Notes under the pieces: model-generated
The model's database searches: none
What the model saw: the letters and a program-made list of their open reading frames with translations, nothing else
Told to the model about the DNA's origin: nothing
Shown here: positions 1 through 11,384 of the stretch, piece by piece
Layout: the number at the start of each line of letters is the position of its first letter
Position numbering within the stretch: the stretch's first letter is position 1
Translations under genes and position numbers: made by a program
Origin: Cavia porcellus
Lineage: Eukaryota; Chordata; Mammalia; Rodentia; Caviidae
DNA: 64,000 bases
Direction: 5' to 3'
Assembly: GCF_034190915.1 (NCBI RefSeq)
Contig: NW_026947493.1
Span: 44,324,501 to 44,388,500 of the forward strand

Positions 1-1922
1 TTTCCGCTCTTCTACCCATTATTTACAGTGTCCGGAATAATGTTTTTGAAAATCTAAATTTCAACTCGTCAAACCCTACTTCCACTTCTTTGCTCTCAGC
101 TCCCTGGCAAAGAGACAGAGCCCAGTGTAGGGCTCCAGATTCACTGGTACTATGACTCATCTCACAGCTATGCTCCAATCCTGGAATTAAGGGAAGAGGC
201 TGGCCAGCAGTTGAACAGCACCTGGAAACTTGTAGAAAGGCAGATTCTTTGGGGCCTCACTCGGAAGTCTTGGGCTGCAGCCCAACAATCTGAGTTTAGC
301 CGAGTCCTCTAGGGAATCTGGTGCAGGCTCAAGCTGGAGGGAACTGCTGTCATGCAAACTTGGACAGTCCTAAAGGAGGCTTTCTCTTTCCCACTTCCAG
401 AGCATCTCTCACGCTTCCATGCAGATCCTCTCGACCTGCCATCTGCAAACTGTGTGCTATCCCATGCTAGTCTTTGCCCCTAAAAGGATTCACTTTTCTC
501 TGACATTTTATCTCCTCCCCTAACATTAAATATTTTAGGGGTATGGCAATATTTTATATTTCACCAAATCCTTTTATCTTTGCTGACCAAAATGCCTGAA
601 GCAAAATCTGCCAGTAAGTGTGAAACAAATGTTTACTGAATGAATGCTGTCAATTTGTTTCACATCAGCTTCTGATTATTTAGAATGAGTCACAATTCAT
701 ACATGTGCATGATGTTTCTCTGAGTTGATTTTAAGATTGGAAAAAATCCTCAAGGGCATTGGTCATCTTTTTCAGTATATTGCTCACCAACATCCTTTTT
801 TCTCATCTTTATTAAAGCAAAACCATCTGAATATGGAATTTTATTTCAAAGCTTTTCTTCAAATAATGTATCAGAAATGTGCTACCACATGCTGGTCTTT
901 GCCCCTAAAAAGCTATCATTTTCTTTGTCATTCGCTGGTACTATAATCACTTATTTTCTTCAGGAAAATGGTGTGGGATAATGGGAAGAATGGTGTCTAT
1001 ATGTAGGCTGTTTTAAAATAAATCTTAATTACATATAAGGGAAGATCAAAATATAAGTGAATGTTTAAATTAAAAATATTTATTACAGTAAAAAATGCGT
1101 TGCTATTATTCCCCCTCAAAATACTCCTCTTTGCTTCAAACGCACCATATTGTTCTTGCCACTTGCTAAAGCACTTCTAGAAATCCTCTTTGCTGTCTTT
1201 ACAAGATGTGCTAAGCACAGATGAATGCTACTACAAAGTGCCATCCAGTGAAAAGGCAGGCTCATAAAAACATCATGGTTATGTCCTTATCCACTTAATT
1301 CACTGGACCTGGCACTATACTATTTCTAGCTCTTCCGTAAAGTCAAAATGATTGTGAAAGGTAAATGTTTTGAACTGATTAAGCACATGAGGGCAGCTAC
1401 AACAGTCTCAAAGAAGACTTTGAGAACTTCTTCAGAAAGTGACAAGAGTAACGGGATAAATAGGTTTCAAGTGAGTGGTAGTATTTTGAGGGTAATTAAT
1501 AAGTCTTTTACTGTAATGAATTTTTTAAAATTTAAGGATTCACTATAGTTTCAAATAATACCTCATACTTTTCTTAATACATATTGATGAGCAATATACA
1601 AATTCTTCAGGAGTTTGCCAGGTAAACTGAGCTATTTATATAGTTGTCTGGAATCTGAAGGAATCTTCTCCCATTGCAAACCTTGTAGTGGTTTCTAAAA
1701 GTATTAATTCTCCCAAAAATATTGACACTTAATCACGAACTAGTGAATTCTCTGAAATCAGTAAAAGATTTCTACCAAAATAATTCTACCCCAAATAGCA
1801 TACATGGATGACTGAAAGAGTAAGCAGAGAAGCCTTACAGTTTCCAGGTTTATGCTTAGCAAAATCAGTTGACGAGTCCCATCTTCTGGAACAGTTACTT
1901 AACCTCTACTTCAGTGATAGTA
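1..1922. other. Intergenic DNA, no gene seen
   Basis: AT-rich sequence with no splice-bounded or conserved coding frame; the frames present are under 75 codons. It holds a diverged local repeat (about 452-512 and 872-935, sharing the core CTTTGCCCCTAAAA), and a short MIR-like stretch near 1880-1920 (TTACTTAACCTCTACTTCAG). Nothing else recognised. Confidence 0.6.
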
Positions 1923-2270
1923 TGACAATTAATTTTATGTGTCAACTTGACTGGGCTAAAACATGCCCAGATTGCTGGTAAAACAATACCTCTAGATTTT
2001 TCTGTGGAGTGTTCTTGAAAGAGATTAGTACTTGAATTAGTAGAATGAGTTAAAAAGTCTCACTTTCTCCAGTGTGGGCAGCACCATTCAATCAGCTGAG
2101 ACCTGAGTAGAACACAGAGGCAGAGGAGTGAATTTCCTCTCCTTCTTGAACTCGGGCACCCCTCTTCTCTCCCTTCACACACCAGAGCTCCTGGTATAAT
2201 GCCTGTCATGGTGATGAGTCTTATTCATGAAAAGTGTTATTCGTTAGTATGATTCTCCCTCTGCCAGCTC
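1923..2270 (+). repeat. Ancient mammal-wide interspersed repeat
   Basis: The segment opens with TTTTATGTGTCAACTTGACT and continues with a TGCCCAGAT block, a GAGATTAG block and CCAATCAGCTGAG. I recognise this order of motifs from a very common old mammalian repeat, probably LTR-derived, but I am not sure of the family name. It is heavily diverged and has no coding potential. Confidence 0.5.
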
Positions 2271-5200
2271 TTCAGGATGCACTTTAGGAAGGACATTTAA
2301 GTTGATGTTGACAAACCTGGAGTCTGACGTCTCCACAGTAACCACTATGGTGAAGTTCTCAGCAGATGGAAAGAGCCTTTGCCTGAGAATATCAACCATT
2401 TTTGAGATGGCCTATTCTCCTTGGGAAAAATATGCTTTTGCATTCAACTACTTTAAAATAAGTTGCCTGGGAGGAGAAGGAAGTGCTGAAAGGATCCATT
2501 CTCACAAAGTTTTCACCAAGCTTGAAAAACAATTCCATAGCTGTACATGCACCCCCTGGCGCGGTTACCTAAAATGGTGGTTAGTGTTGTGACCCTCAGC
2601 CCAGAGCCTCCAACTTGCTATACACAGATTGAAAACAATACAGGGACTACTTTATTCAAAACAAGTTCATTTAGCATTTCACCAGGCAGCCCCACCTGTG
2701 CTGATCCGTTTCATTCTTGACAGTCTTTGTCACACACAGCCTTGCTTGGGTTTTAGTGAACAGGAATGTGCTGTTTTGTGTTGGGTACTGAGCAAGCCAG
2801 TGCTGTTGAGTCAGCTGTAAAACTGAACCAGGTGGTGGCGGCACACTCAGTATCTCACTCACTGGAATCTTCACTTGGGTCTGCACCAGGCTGCATGGCA
2901 CCCCTCACTTCCCTTGGTCACATCCACTGCCCTTCTTGCCCTTCAGTTGTGACCTTCCCAGACCAACTGCCAACTCTAGGGCCCTAACCTTGACTCTACT
3001 GTCTGCCATGAAGGTTGTTGTTGGCCAGCTTTCTTCCACACTTCCGTAGAGCACTCCCTGAGATCACATCCTCTCTCTGTGGCTTCATGGACATCCTTTT
3101 CCTATTTGAAGCTTACTGTCCCTCCCTCCTCATTTATTTATTTTTCGCTAATAATCGCTATTAAATAACATTTTATATGCTTTATTTATATTGCTGAGTT
3201 TCTTTCACTACTCTGTGAGTTATAGGAGATATCTGGTTATTTCTGAATTTTTTGCTTTATTCTCTCTATATAAAGTACTTTAAACTGTGCTTGAACCAGA
3301 ATTGATTTTCAGTACATTTTCACTAAAGAAATGAATGAGTGAGTGTTGGTTGTCCGACCAAGGAAAAATGATGCATCAGAATAAAAAATCATGCACTATA
3401 AACTCCCTGAGGAAAAAACCAAGTCTCAGTAATTCTCTCCTGCTTTCTTAGAGCTTTATAAAGTACCTGAAATATAGTGAATATGCAGTAAATGTTTATT
3501 TTATAGTTGAATGAGTAAACAAATGTTAATTATCACGGCTTGTCCTGGAATCAAATATCATGCTTGCACCATTTGCTATCTTACTATAATTTGGTTATCA
3601 ACTTTGCTTTAGGAACTTAAATTTAGTGGTTTTGAGACTCAATCTTCTCATCTCTAAATATGAACAGTATTATTTTTTAGATATATAAAAATTAGAAGAA
3701 TTAGCAAAGAATAAACTTTCATTAAATGTTATATTTTACAAAACCACTTGCAGCTCTAAAATGACTTGTATGATCATTTATATTTCCATTGTTCTCTTTG
3801 AGAAGAAATTCAAAATCTCAGCTGCAACACAACCCCTGTAACAATTAAACAAAAGATAGAGCTCTATTTTTTTTTTTTAATTCCTCTAAATTTCAAACTA
3901 CACCTGTGCAGGAAGAATCATGGCACATAAACAAAGTCTTAACCATTGACTAACACTAAGAAGAAAAGAAAAAAGAAAAACAGCTTCCACAGGAAATTCC
4001 AAGCACAAATTCTCACAGTTGCCTCTGTTCACTAGCTCTTACTGCTTTGATCATTGTTTTAACTATGGCTCAAACAGCGGCATATGTTTTATGGTATTTT
4101 TACCTCCCTAAAGCAAAGCACTGACACTGCCTACTGATCTTAATGATTGTGGACCTTTCTCTAAACTCTCCAGAGGAATTACGCTAAGAAAACTGGGAAG
4201 TCAAAAATTAAATTCAGGAAGTCAAATAAATCTAAACTGGAGCATTTTTTTTAACTTCCAAGGGCCACGTAGTATATATGTAGTTCTTCATTTCTGACTA
4301 GTTCTTGTTGGAAGGCATATTTCACTAACTTTAATCTATACAGGTCTGGGCTAGCATCTTATAAAATTAATAGCATTATTTGTTTCTTTTATGTAAAACT
4401 CTTTTTGATTTATGTGTTCTACTGAGTGCTTTGAAGGTAATGATATGCAATGAAATAATTATTGTCATTCTCTTATTTGATTATGAAAATTTGTTTTTTA
4501 ATGAAATAAAAACTAATAGTATTAAGCCTGTAATTTTTCTTCTTGTCAGGAGTGAAATATTTGTGAAAGGAATTGTTTTAAAAAATCTTGATAAGGTAAC
4601 TATATAATACTTCAGACAGATTTCTAAATTTATCCCAATTGTGAACTTGCCCTATTTATCTAAATTCCTGGAATTTATTTTTGTTTTGTGCTGGTTAGCC
4701 TTTGACTCATTTATCTCATTAGATTCTCTTTGTTAAACTTTAATTAAGTTTTAAGAGAGGCCATTGTTAGAGAAGGACTCTAATTGTAGTGTGGTATAAT
4801 TTGTTTTCTAAGTTGGTAAAAATGTCTCTTTCACCATTTTTAGTCATTAGCTGACTCACTTAAAACTTTAAGCAAGTGATTTTTTTAAAGAAGTAGGGCA
4901 ATTTTACAATTGGACAAAGTTTGGAAATATCTTAAACTGTCGTACATAGTTGTGGAATAATTTCTTTAGGATAATAATCTTCTAGATATTATTTTAATCA
5001 TGATCTATGTAGCCTGGCTTTTAACAGGTAATATTGTAATATGGCTTTGATTTTACCATATTGAATTTAAGTCGAGTGGATTATGAGATAGTTGTAGAGT
5101 GTATGTTCTGAACAAGCTAATACATTAATTCTCCCATCTCTAAACTAACTCTACAGCTATGTACAGATACATTGGAGAAAAATAACAGTTTTGTGTTCCA

Positions 5201-5734
5201 AGGTTCTCTAGGTTGAATTTTTCTCTCTATGGTACTTTCCCTTATATGTTTGGCTGCCTCATGATCTTAGAAGAGAGGGTAATTCTCATAGAGAATTACA
5301 GTTGGGGTTACATTTTCATTTATTCATTCAACAAATATTTACTGAGCACTGTTTCAGTTACTTATTATTGAATATCAAGCCACCTCAAATGCTAATAATT
5401 CGAGATAACAACACGATTACTAGTTTTAAAGAATCTGTGGGTTAGCAGGTATTCAGCAGAGTGAGAGTTAAGCTGAGATTGCTTGGGGCATTTCACATGA
5501 AGTCATAGTTAGGAGGGAGATAAGGCTGATCATCCAAGATACTGGGCATCTTGGGCTCTTTTATGTAGCCTCTGTCTCCTTTGGCCTGGCTAGATTTCTT
5601 ATATAGTGACTCAGGAATCTTAAGAGGCAGCTCAGTGGAAGCTGTTGCTCTTCCTTGCCTGGTTCAAAGTCCTAGGATATCACTTTCACTATTTTCTATT
5701 GTTCAAAGCTAATCACAAGATGTCTCAGATAGTT
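2271..5734. other. Intergenic DNA, no gene seen
   Basis: The 2302-2592, 2629-2820 and 2766-2987 frames have no recognisable domain and overlap each other on both strands, so I treat them as chance. A slightly GC-richer patch lies at 2840-3000. A weak L2/MIR-type end (ATTCATTCAACAAATATTTA) lies near 5320-5360. The rest is AT-rich and unassigned. Confidence 0.55.
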
Positions 5735-6130
5735 TTCTCATTGCTGAAACAAATACCTGACTCTTGAGGTTGAAAGAGGAAAGGTTTATTGTAGTTTACA
5801 GTTCGTAGAGATGTCAGATAGTTGGCTTGCTCCAAGACAGGGAGGCACAGCAGAAGAGAATTACAGAGGAGAAACAGTCCATGGCAAGCAGACAGGAGAC
5901 AGCAAAGCTGCAAGTAGCAAGCCTGTCTTTCTTTGATTCTATCTAGGGTGCAGGCCTTTCTATTGGTATCAACCATATCCAGGGTGGGGCATCCTTCAAC
6001 TCAACATCATGCTTTTAATCCCAGTATCACACCCTTAACCCACAGTCGCACATCCTAATCTAGCCTCTTTCTAAACTCCCCACCTATGACCACATGAGAC
6101 TTTGAGAGAAGACCTCTGGATACACGTCAT
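5735..6130 (-). repeat. MaLR-type LTR, MST/MLT1-like, decayed
   Basis: Read on the + strand it shows the usual antisense MaLR LTR order: a block ending in ACAAATACCTGA, then AGGAAAGGTTTATTGTAG, then a GC-richer middle and a tail of CCACCTATGACC and GAAGACCTC. Non-coding. Family assignment is by motif order only. Confidence 0.5.
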
Positions 6131-7059
6131 AATCACAAGACAAGATCACTTTCAAATAATTTTAAAGAAGGTAAGGAAGAGTTTCCGTTCAAGATTAGAG
6201 AGCTGGATAAATATCCTTCCAACAATTACAATAAGACAAAAGTAGATCAAATTGAAACTAGTGGCATTTTATGAACCTTGAGAGACCTAAATTCTGAATC
6301 TGGAGAGAGATAAGCACATTAAGTCTCTGACTTGCAAATGAGTTCCTTTCTGGAGGAGTTTTTGTATATCAGATTCATTTTTTAAGTCTGACAAAATGAG
6401 TCTGACACCTTTGACACAAATACACTGTGTAAACCATTGAGGAAAACCAAACACATATGTGGAAAATACTGTAAATACACTGTTCTTACTTTTACAATTA
6501 GCTTAGAGTGGTGATAGGTTAGCTTTACAGTGAGCTACTTCTGTAATTTGTTTACCTCTACAATTGTTTGTAATGTGAGGTCAGTTCCTATGTGTGAAAG
6601 CTTGCAACTCAAAAGTTCATAAGTCAGGGAACTGTATCTTCAAGGAGAAATAAAACCTGAGGTACTTTGTATACATATCACCAAATGCCATATAATCTGG
6701 AATGAGTATTTATTTACAAACTTTCTAGACAAGGGTGCATTAGAATGAAAACACTAAGCTGCTGGAGGCTGCAGGTATACAGGAAATTTCATTGTGCCAC
6801 AGGTTCTCTTTCTAAGAATTTCAGTACGTGTTCGCAAGCAGGACCTGAGAGAATCCTGAGAAAATGTCCCAAGGTGCTTTGTGCAGTTGGGAACATCACC
6901 TACTGGAACAGTTCTGCTAAAAAAACCTCTTCCCTATTTCCAATTCAGAACAAAAGCCTCAATTTTCAGGAGAAAACAATCGTTATAGTTAGTGGCAGGA
7001 AAGAACAAAGAAAGTAAAAGAGGGCAGAATGTGTGTGTCAGATCTAGCATTACATCTGA
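6131..7059. other. Intergenic DNA, nothing recognised
   Basis: No domain-bearing frame and no repeat I can name. The 90-codon frame at 6745-7017 has no recognisable motif. Confidence 0.5.
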
Positions 7060-7890
7060 AGAAGGTGCAGGGTCACTGGAAAAGAGCATACTCCTGAGAT
7101 CCAGGTTCATAGTGTCTGCCTAACGCTGAGGATTAATCAGGATATCAGAAAATGACTTCTCCCTTCCTAACCAGTGCTAAAGATAAGGAACCACAGAATA
7201 TACAGTAGAAGGCAAGCACATAGAGAACAGCTAAGACAAAGCAAGGAGTAGATGTTCAGAAAATCCACCTGCAAGTAAACTCATACTATAAATACAATAT
7301 CACTGGAGGAATTTGAAGCTCTAGTCCAATCAGAGTAACTAAAACAATGACAAATTTTATACACAGTTCAGTTTCTGATTAAACTAACACAAATTCCTAA
7401 AAGCCTACAGAAGAAAGACATGCTCATCTTTCAAAAATTCTTAACTTCTGTACCTAGTATCTCTACAATATGCTCAGCTTTCAGTTCACACTAACTCCGG
7501 GTGACATGTAAAATGGCAAAAATGAAAACTGTCTGGAAAGACAATATAGTCCTCATCACTAGATTCATATATAATGCAGACTTTGGAAATATTAAACAAA
7601 TTTTAAATCAATTATGTTTAACTTTTAAAGAGTTTGACGGAAAAAAACGTACTGCATTAGATAAGCAAGAAAGATGGAAACAGAATGAATTAAATGAAAA
7701 CACTAGAAGTGAAAAAGCAGTATGAGAGATGAAACTGACATAGGTTTGTCGACAGACTTGACATAACTTGTAACACAATCAAATTGAACATAAAACAAAA
7801 AAAGGTGAAGAACTAGAGTATTCAATAACTGCAATATAGTATCAGTAGCATAATTTATATATAGTTGGAATCATAGAAAGAGAAGAGAGA

Positions 7891-7990
7891 GGGCCGGGGA
7901 TTTAGCTCAGCAGCATAAGCACCTACCTGGCAAACGCGAGGCTGTGAGTTTGATCCCTCATATCAGAGAGAGAGAGAGAGAGAGAGAGAA
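7891..7990 (+). repeat. ID-type SINE (tRNA-Ala-derived) with (GA)n tail
   Basis: It starts GGGCCGGGGATTTAGCTCAG and keeps a TAGCTCAGCAGCATAAGC A-box region and a GTTTGATCCC B-box-like motif. It ends in a GA dinucleotide run (about 7965-7989) instead of a plain A tail. More diverged than the copies at 13.7, 15.3 and 18.9 kb. Confidence 0.8.
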
Positions 7991-8340
7991 CAAGAAAGAG
8001 AATAGAACAAAAATATGAAGAAATAATGACTAGAATGTTTTCAAGATGAGTGACACATTAAATCATAGATCTAAGTGGTTCAGGGAATATCAAAAACAAT
8101 TGTTTTAAAAATCCTCCAAACAAAATAATCAAAGCCTATACTACCATGTTCAAACTGTTGAACATATAAAAGTAAACAAATAGAAAATTTCAACAGTGAT
8201 CAGAGAAAATTCACCTATGGATGAAGAACAGTAAGTATATTGGAAACCATGCAAGAAGAATGCCAATAAATTACATCTTCAAAATGCTAAAGAAAAATTC
8301 TATGCCCATGGCCAATATTGGTCAAAAGTAGAGGAGAAAG

Positions 8341-8412
8341 TTTAGATAGTAGCTCATTGGTACAGGTCTTGCCCAGCATGGGCAGGGTCCCTTATTTGAA
8401 CCCCAAGATATA
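8341..8412 (+). repeat. Old ID-like SINE fragment
   Basis: TAGTAGCTCATTGGTACAGG, CTTGCCCAGCATGGGCAGG and TTTGAACCCCAAG follow the tRNA-like ID order with many substitutions. It interrupts the ORF1-like L1 relic, so it inserted later than that relic. Confidence 0.55.
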
Positions 8413-8480
8413 AAAATTGTGGAGGAGAAATAAAGGTTTCCTCACACAAAGGGAGAACAGTTGATTTCACTTTTTCCTTG

Positions 8481-9377
8481 GAGGAGTGGCATGTGCATTT
8501 AGGAGAAAAGAAATTGTGATCTGTTCCAAAAAGGCATCAATTGCATACAATGAAAAACTTATGATATTTGGAGTAATTACACTTTTTATTTTTCATAAAA
8601 TGCTGATATTGGTCTGGATCATTTCTTTAATTTCTAAAAAGATCAATAAAGAGATTGTTCTTTCTCTATCAGCCTGGGGATAATTTCTATGTGATATAAA
8701 AATAGACTTTTAAATAGATGAATATGAATACTGAGGAAATTTTAGAATGATTGTCCATACAGAGTGACTATGATTCATTACGATGAGTCCACGGAATCTC
8801 AACCATCTAGACATAAGCTGATGTTCACATGTTAATAATGTTAGATGGCAATCAAGAGTTAAATTGATTAACAAATACAATTCCAATTATGGAAATGTTT
8901 ATTTAACATTATCTTTTAACATTATTCTTGTCTCATAATATATTTTAAAAGAAAAATCTTGGCTTTTCCAATTGAATTTTAATACATAGTCAATTGGTTC
9001 ACTTTTGGAAATGCTAACCAAGATTATTGGAATCACTTCTGGATTTGGTACTCTTACTGTATTACTATGTACAAATATTTGTAAAAGTTATGATTTAACT
9101 AAACAGTTTTTAGTAGACAATTTGCATCATGTTTAATAGATTTCTGTGTACTCAATTATAAGATGATAATACAGTTGTACCTCAGCTTATGAACTTGAAT
9201 TTGTTTTACAATTTTTAGATGGCTGCATTTGTGTTTGTGTGGGAAATATGGCTGTGATTGTGTTTGTCAACTGATGCAAAGATTGCCAATAGAAGCAAAA
9301 TTTTGCTGAATGCTTTTGTTTCTTGAATCAATTTGTGTGCAAACAGGAGTGTTTGTGAACTGAGAGACTACTATATG
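8481..9377. other. Intergenic DNA, nothing recognised
   Basis: AT-rich with no gene. A short block at 9170-9200 (ACAGTTGTACCTCAGCTTAT) resembles the ends of some old DNA transposons, but not enough to name one. Confidence 0.5.
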
Positions 9378-9402
9378 TATGTGTGTGTGTGTGTGTGTGT
9401 GT
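9378..9402. repeat. (TG)n microsatellite
   Basis: An uninterrupted TG run directly before the left end of the DNA transposon at 9.4 kb. Confidence 0.9.
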
Positions 9403-9406
9403 ATAT

Positions 9407-10205
9407 ACCATATTTCCACGAAGATAAGATCTAGCTGGAAAGTAAGTCCTAGTATCATTTTTTAGGATGCTTGCAATATAAACCTTCCTCCAAAATTAAC
9501 CCCAGTTAAGAATGCCAGGCAGATGGATCCCATTTAGTAGATTCATTGCAACACACGATGATATATTGAATTATAAAATAAGATTAATATAGAATTAAAT
9601 ACAAATGATTCATATTGATATTAATACTTTAATGCTAATATAAATTATAACTAAGAGTTTGTAACTACCCAAACCAGCGCCTTTCAGGAGAGGTAAATGC
9701 CCAAGTAAACAGGTAAATGAGAAACTTACTTCTGGATGACCAGTTGGAGTACAGACACAGTACATGAATAATGTGTACACTTGATAACAAATGGATGTGG
9801 TTGTGTAGTGTATGAATCTTTATAATTCACTATGTCATGTATTGTAATAATACATGACAAGTAGAGATAAGAAGTGCTTATTTAAAGACAGATCTATTAC
9901 TGGATATGAGAGACAGGGGCTAATGGTTCTACAGAAATGGAGGGACAAGAAATTCAGGCCAGAATTTGGGATTTGGATGTTATGATGATCCAGAAGAAGA
10001 TGACATGACTATATTTGAATATAGATTTTTGTGCATGAACAAATATGGAGATTTGTACTTGAATAAATGAATTATTGTAGAATGTTGCACATAAATAAAT
10101 GTAGATTTTTGTACATGAGAGAATAAGACATATCCTGAAAGTAAGACCTATTGTATCTTTTGGAGCAAAGATTACTAAAAGACTCAGTCTCCTTTTCATG
10201 GGAAT
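9407..10205. mobile_element. Non-autonomous DNA transposon (MITE-like), decayed
   Basis: The left end (CATATTTCCACGAAGATAAG) and the reverse complement of the right end (GTATTCCCATGAAAAGGAGA) align as degenerate terminal inverted repeats of about 25 bp. Subterminal blocks of the type ATAAGACC / GTAAGTCCTAG are repeated near the left end (9420-9510) and recur near the right end (10120-10155: GAATAAGACATATCC, GTAAGACCTA). I know this AAAATAAGACC signature from non-autonomous DNA transposons in several vertebrate genomes but do not assign a superfamily. I see no transposase frame and no clear target-site duplication. Confidence 0.6.
9833..9859. repeat. Perfect 11-bp inverted repeat
   Basis: TGTCATGTATT (9833-9843), a 5-base loop GTAAT, then AATACATGACA (9849-9859). 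It lies in the middle of the DNA transposon. Confidence 0.85.
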
Positions 10206-10214
10206 ACAGCAGAA

Positions 10215-10385
10215 GACTAAACAGAGAGTCTCAAGTTGACATGAGGATTGCCCAGAGGGTTTATTAAAAAATAAATATTTGGACTCTGCTGTTGTATTTA
10301 TGATTTAGTAGATCTAGCACAGAATCTGAAAATTTGCATGTCTTAAAAATTCCCACATAATGTTAGGTTAGGGGACCACCCTTTT
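10215..10385 (+). repeat. MER5-like (hAT-Charlie) relic
   Basis: The order GGTTTATTAAAA, GACTCTGCTGTTG, GATTTAGTAGATCTAGCACAGAATCTG, AAATTTGCATG and GGGACCACCC matches the layout of MER5-type non-autonomous hAT elements. Assignment by motif order only. Confidence 0.5.
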
Positions 10386-10472
10386 AAAACTCCTTATATA
10401 GAAGAATAAATATACTTTTAGGTCAAAAAAAAAAAACAGTTCTGTTACCAACTCTGGAACTTGGGCATCACT

Positions 10473-10615
10473 TTTTTTTTGAAACAACACCTCACTATTT
10501 TGCTCACCTCACTATATTTGCCCAGGTGCAAATATCTGGGCTCAAAAGGATCCTTCTGTCCCAGCTATCCAAGTAGCTGGGATTACAGATGCGTGTTATA
10601 GGACCCAGTTCTGCC
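10473..10615 (-). repeat. 7SL-derived B1-type SINE, antisense
   Basis: On the + strand: a T run, then a TTTGCCCAGGTGC block, then CCAAGTAGCTGGGATTACAG. This is the reverse complement of a 7SL-type SINE head. Old and diverged. Confidence 0.7.
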
Positions 10616-10636
10616 TAGCTTTATTAATTGGTAAAA

Positions 10637-10652
10637 TGGAAATCTAACTCTT
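10637..10652. repeat. Target-site duplication, left
   Basis: TGGAAATCTAACTCTT, identical to 11369-11384. The pair brackets the tandem-unit retrotransposon. Confidence 0.9.
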
Positions 10653-11368
10653 TTTTTTGAAAGTAGTAAAATACAACAGAACAAGACAGAATAAAGCCAA
10701 CTGAGACCGTGTAGTGAAATTGGTACAGAACTTCACAGCTGTTTACCAGGATAACAGTAATAGGTATCACAGTATATTTCACTATTTTTACAATAGTTGT
10801 TCTTTCAATCACATATATCAAAATAAAATGAAATATAGAACATTATAGAACTTACCAAAATAGAATATTGAATAGAGCAGTACCATTAATCAGAATAGAG
10901 CAAAACAGTAATGAAAATATTTGCCTTCAAAGAGATGGTAGAAGGAAATCCCCCTTATTTGTTATGGTCAACCTCTCAAGAGATGCTCAGATTTCTGGTT
11001 CCCATTTGCTAATGGGGGGACAGGGGACAGGGGGTAAGGGAAGTGGGCTGTGCACCAGTAGGTTCACTATTGCTTAACAGGGAGGCAGGCTGGTTGCTTG
11101 GTTTCCCAGTATTCTAAGTTCCAACATGGTGTGGATCTCAGGAAATGCTGGTGGTTCTCCCCCTGGAAGGGCCGCAGTCTGCCACACCACAGCCCCTTAC
11201 CAGGGAGGGGAGCTGCTTGCTTGGTTTCCCAGGATCCTAAGTTCCAACATAGCGTGGATCTCAGGAGACACTGGTGGTTCTCCCCCTGGAGGGCACCCAG
11301 CTGGCCACACCATAGCCACTTACCAGGGAGGAGAGCTGCTTGCTTCGTTTCCCAGCGTCCTAAGTTCC
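10653..11368 (-). mobile_element. Tandem-unit (VNTR) retrotransposon, copy 1
   Basis: The element is flanked by a perfect 16-bp target-site duplication, TGGAAATCTAACTCTT (10637-10652 and 11369-11384). It has a short T run at its left end, so the retrotransposon lies on the - strand with its A tail at 10653. Its 5' part (right side) is made of GC-rich tandem units of 123 bp, each starting near GGTTTCCCAG (11100, 11223, 11346; the last is cut off). The 3' part is unique and AT-rich. No sense-strand ORF. A second copy lies at 57779-58595. The flanks show insertion by target-primed reverse transcription, probably using L1 proteins. Confidence 0.8.
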
Positions 11369-11384
11369 TGGAAATCTAACTCTT
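11369..11384. repeat. Target-site duplication, right
   Basis: TGGAAATCTAACTCTT, identical to 10637-10652. Confidence 0.9.

Larger units (their letters stand above)
7060..8480 (+). mobile_element. Degenerate L1/HAL1 ORF1-region relic
   Basis: The best-supported part is 8160-8330 plus 8405-8465. On the + strand this preserves a typical L1 ORF1 C-terminal nucleotide pattern: CTTCAAAATGCTAAAGAAAA, then a TTCTATGCCCATGGCCAATAT-like block, then a GAGGAGAAATAAAGGTTTCC block. No frame stays open. The section before 8000 is A-rich and compatible with the same element but not demonstrable. Two ID SINEs are inserted in it. Confidence 0.4.

Noticed and set aside
2548..2565. CACCCCCTGGCGCGG as a CTCF site
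   Set aside because: At least three mismatches to the core; too weak to report as a feature.
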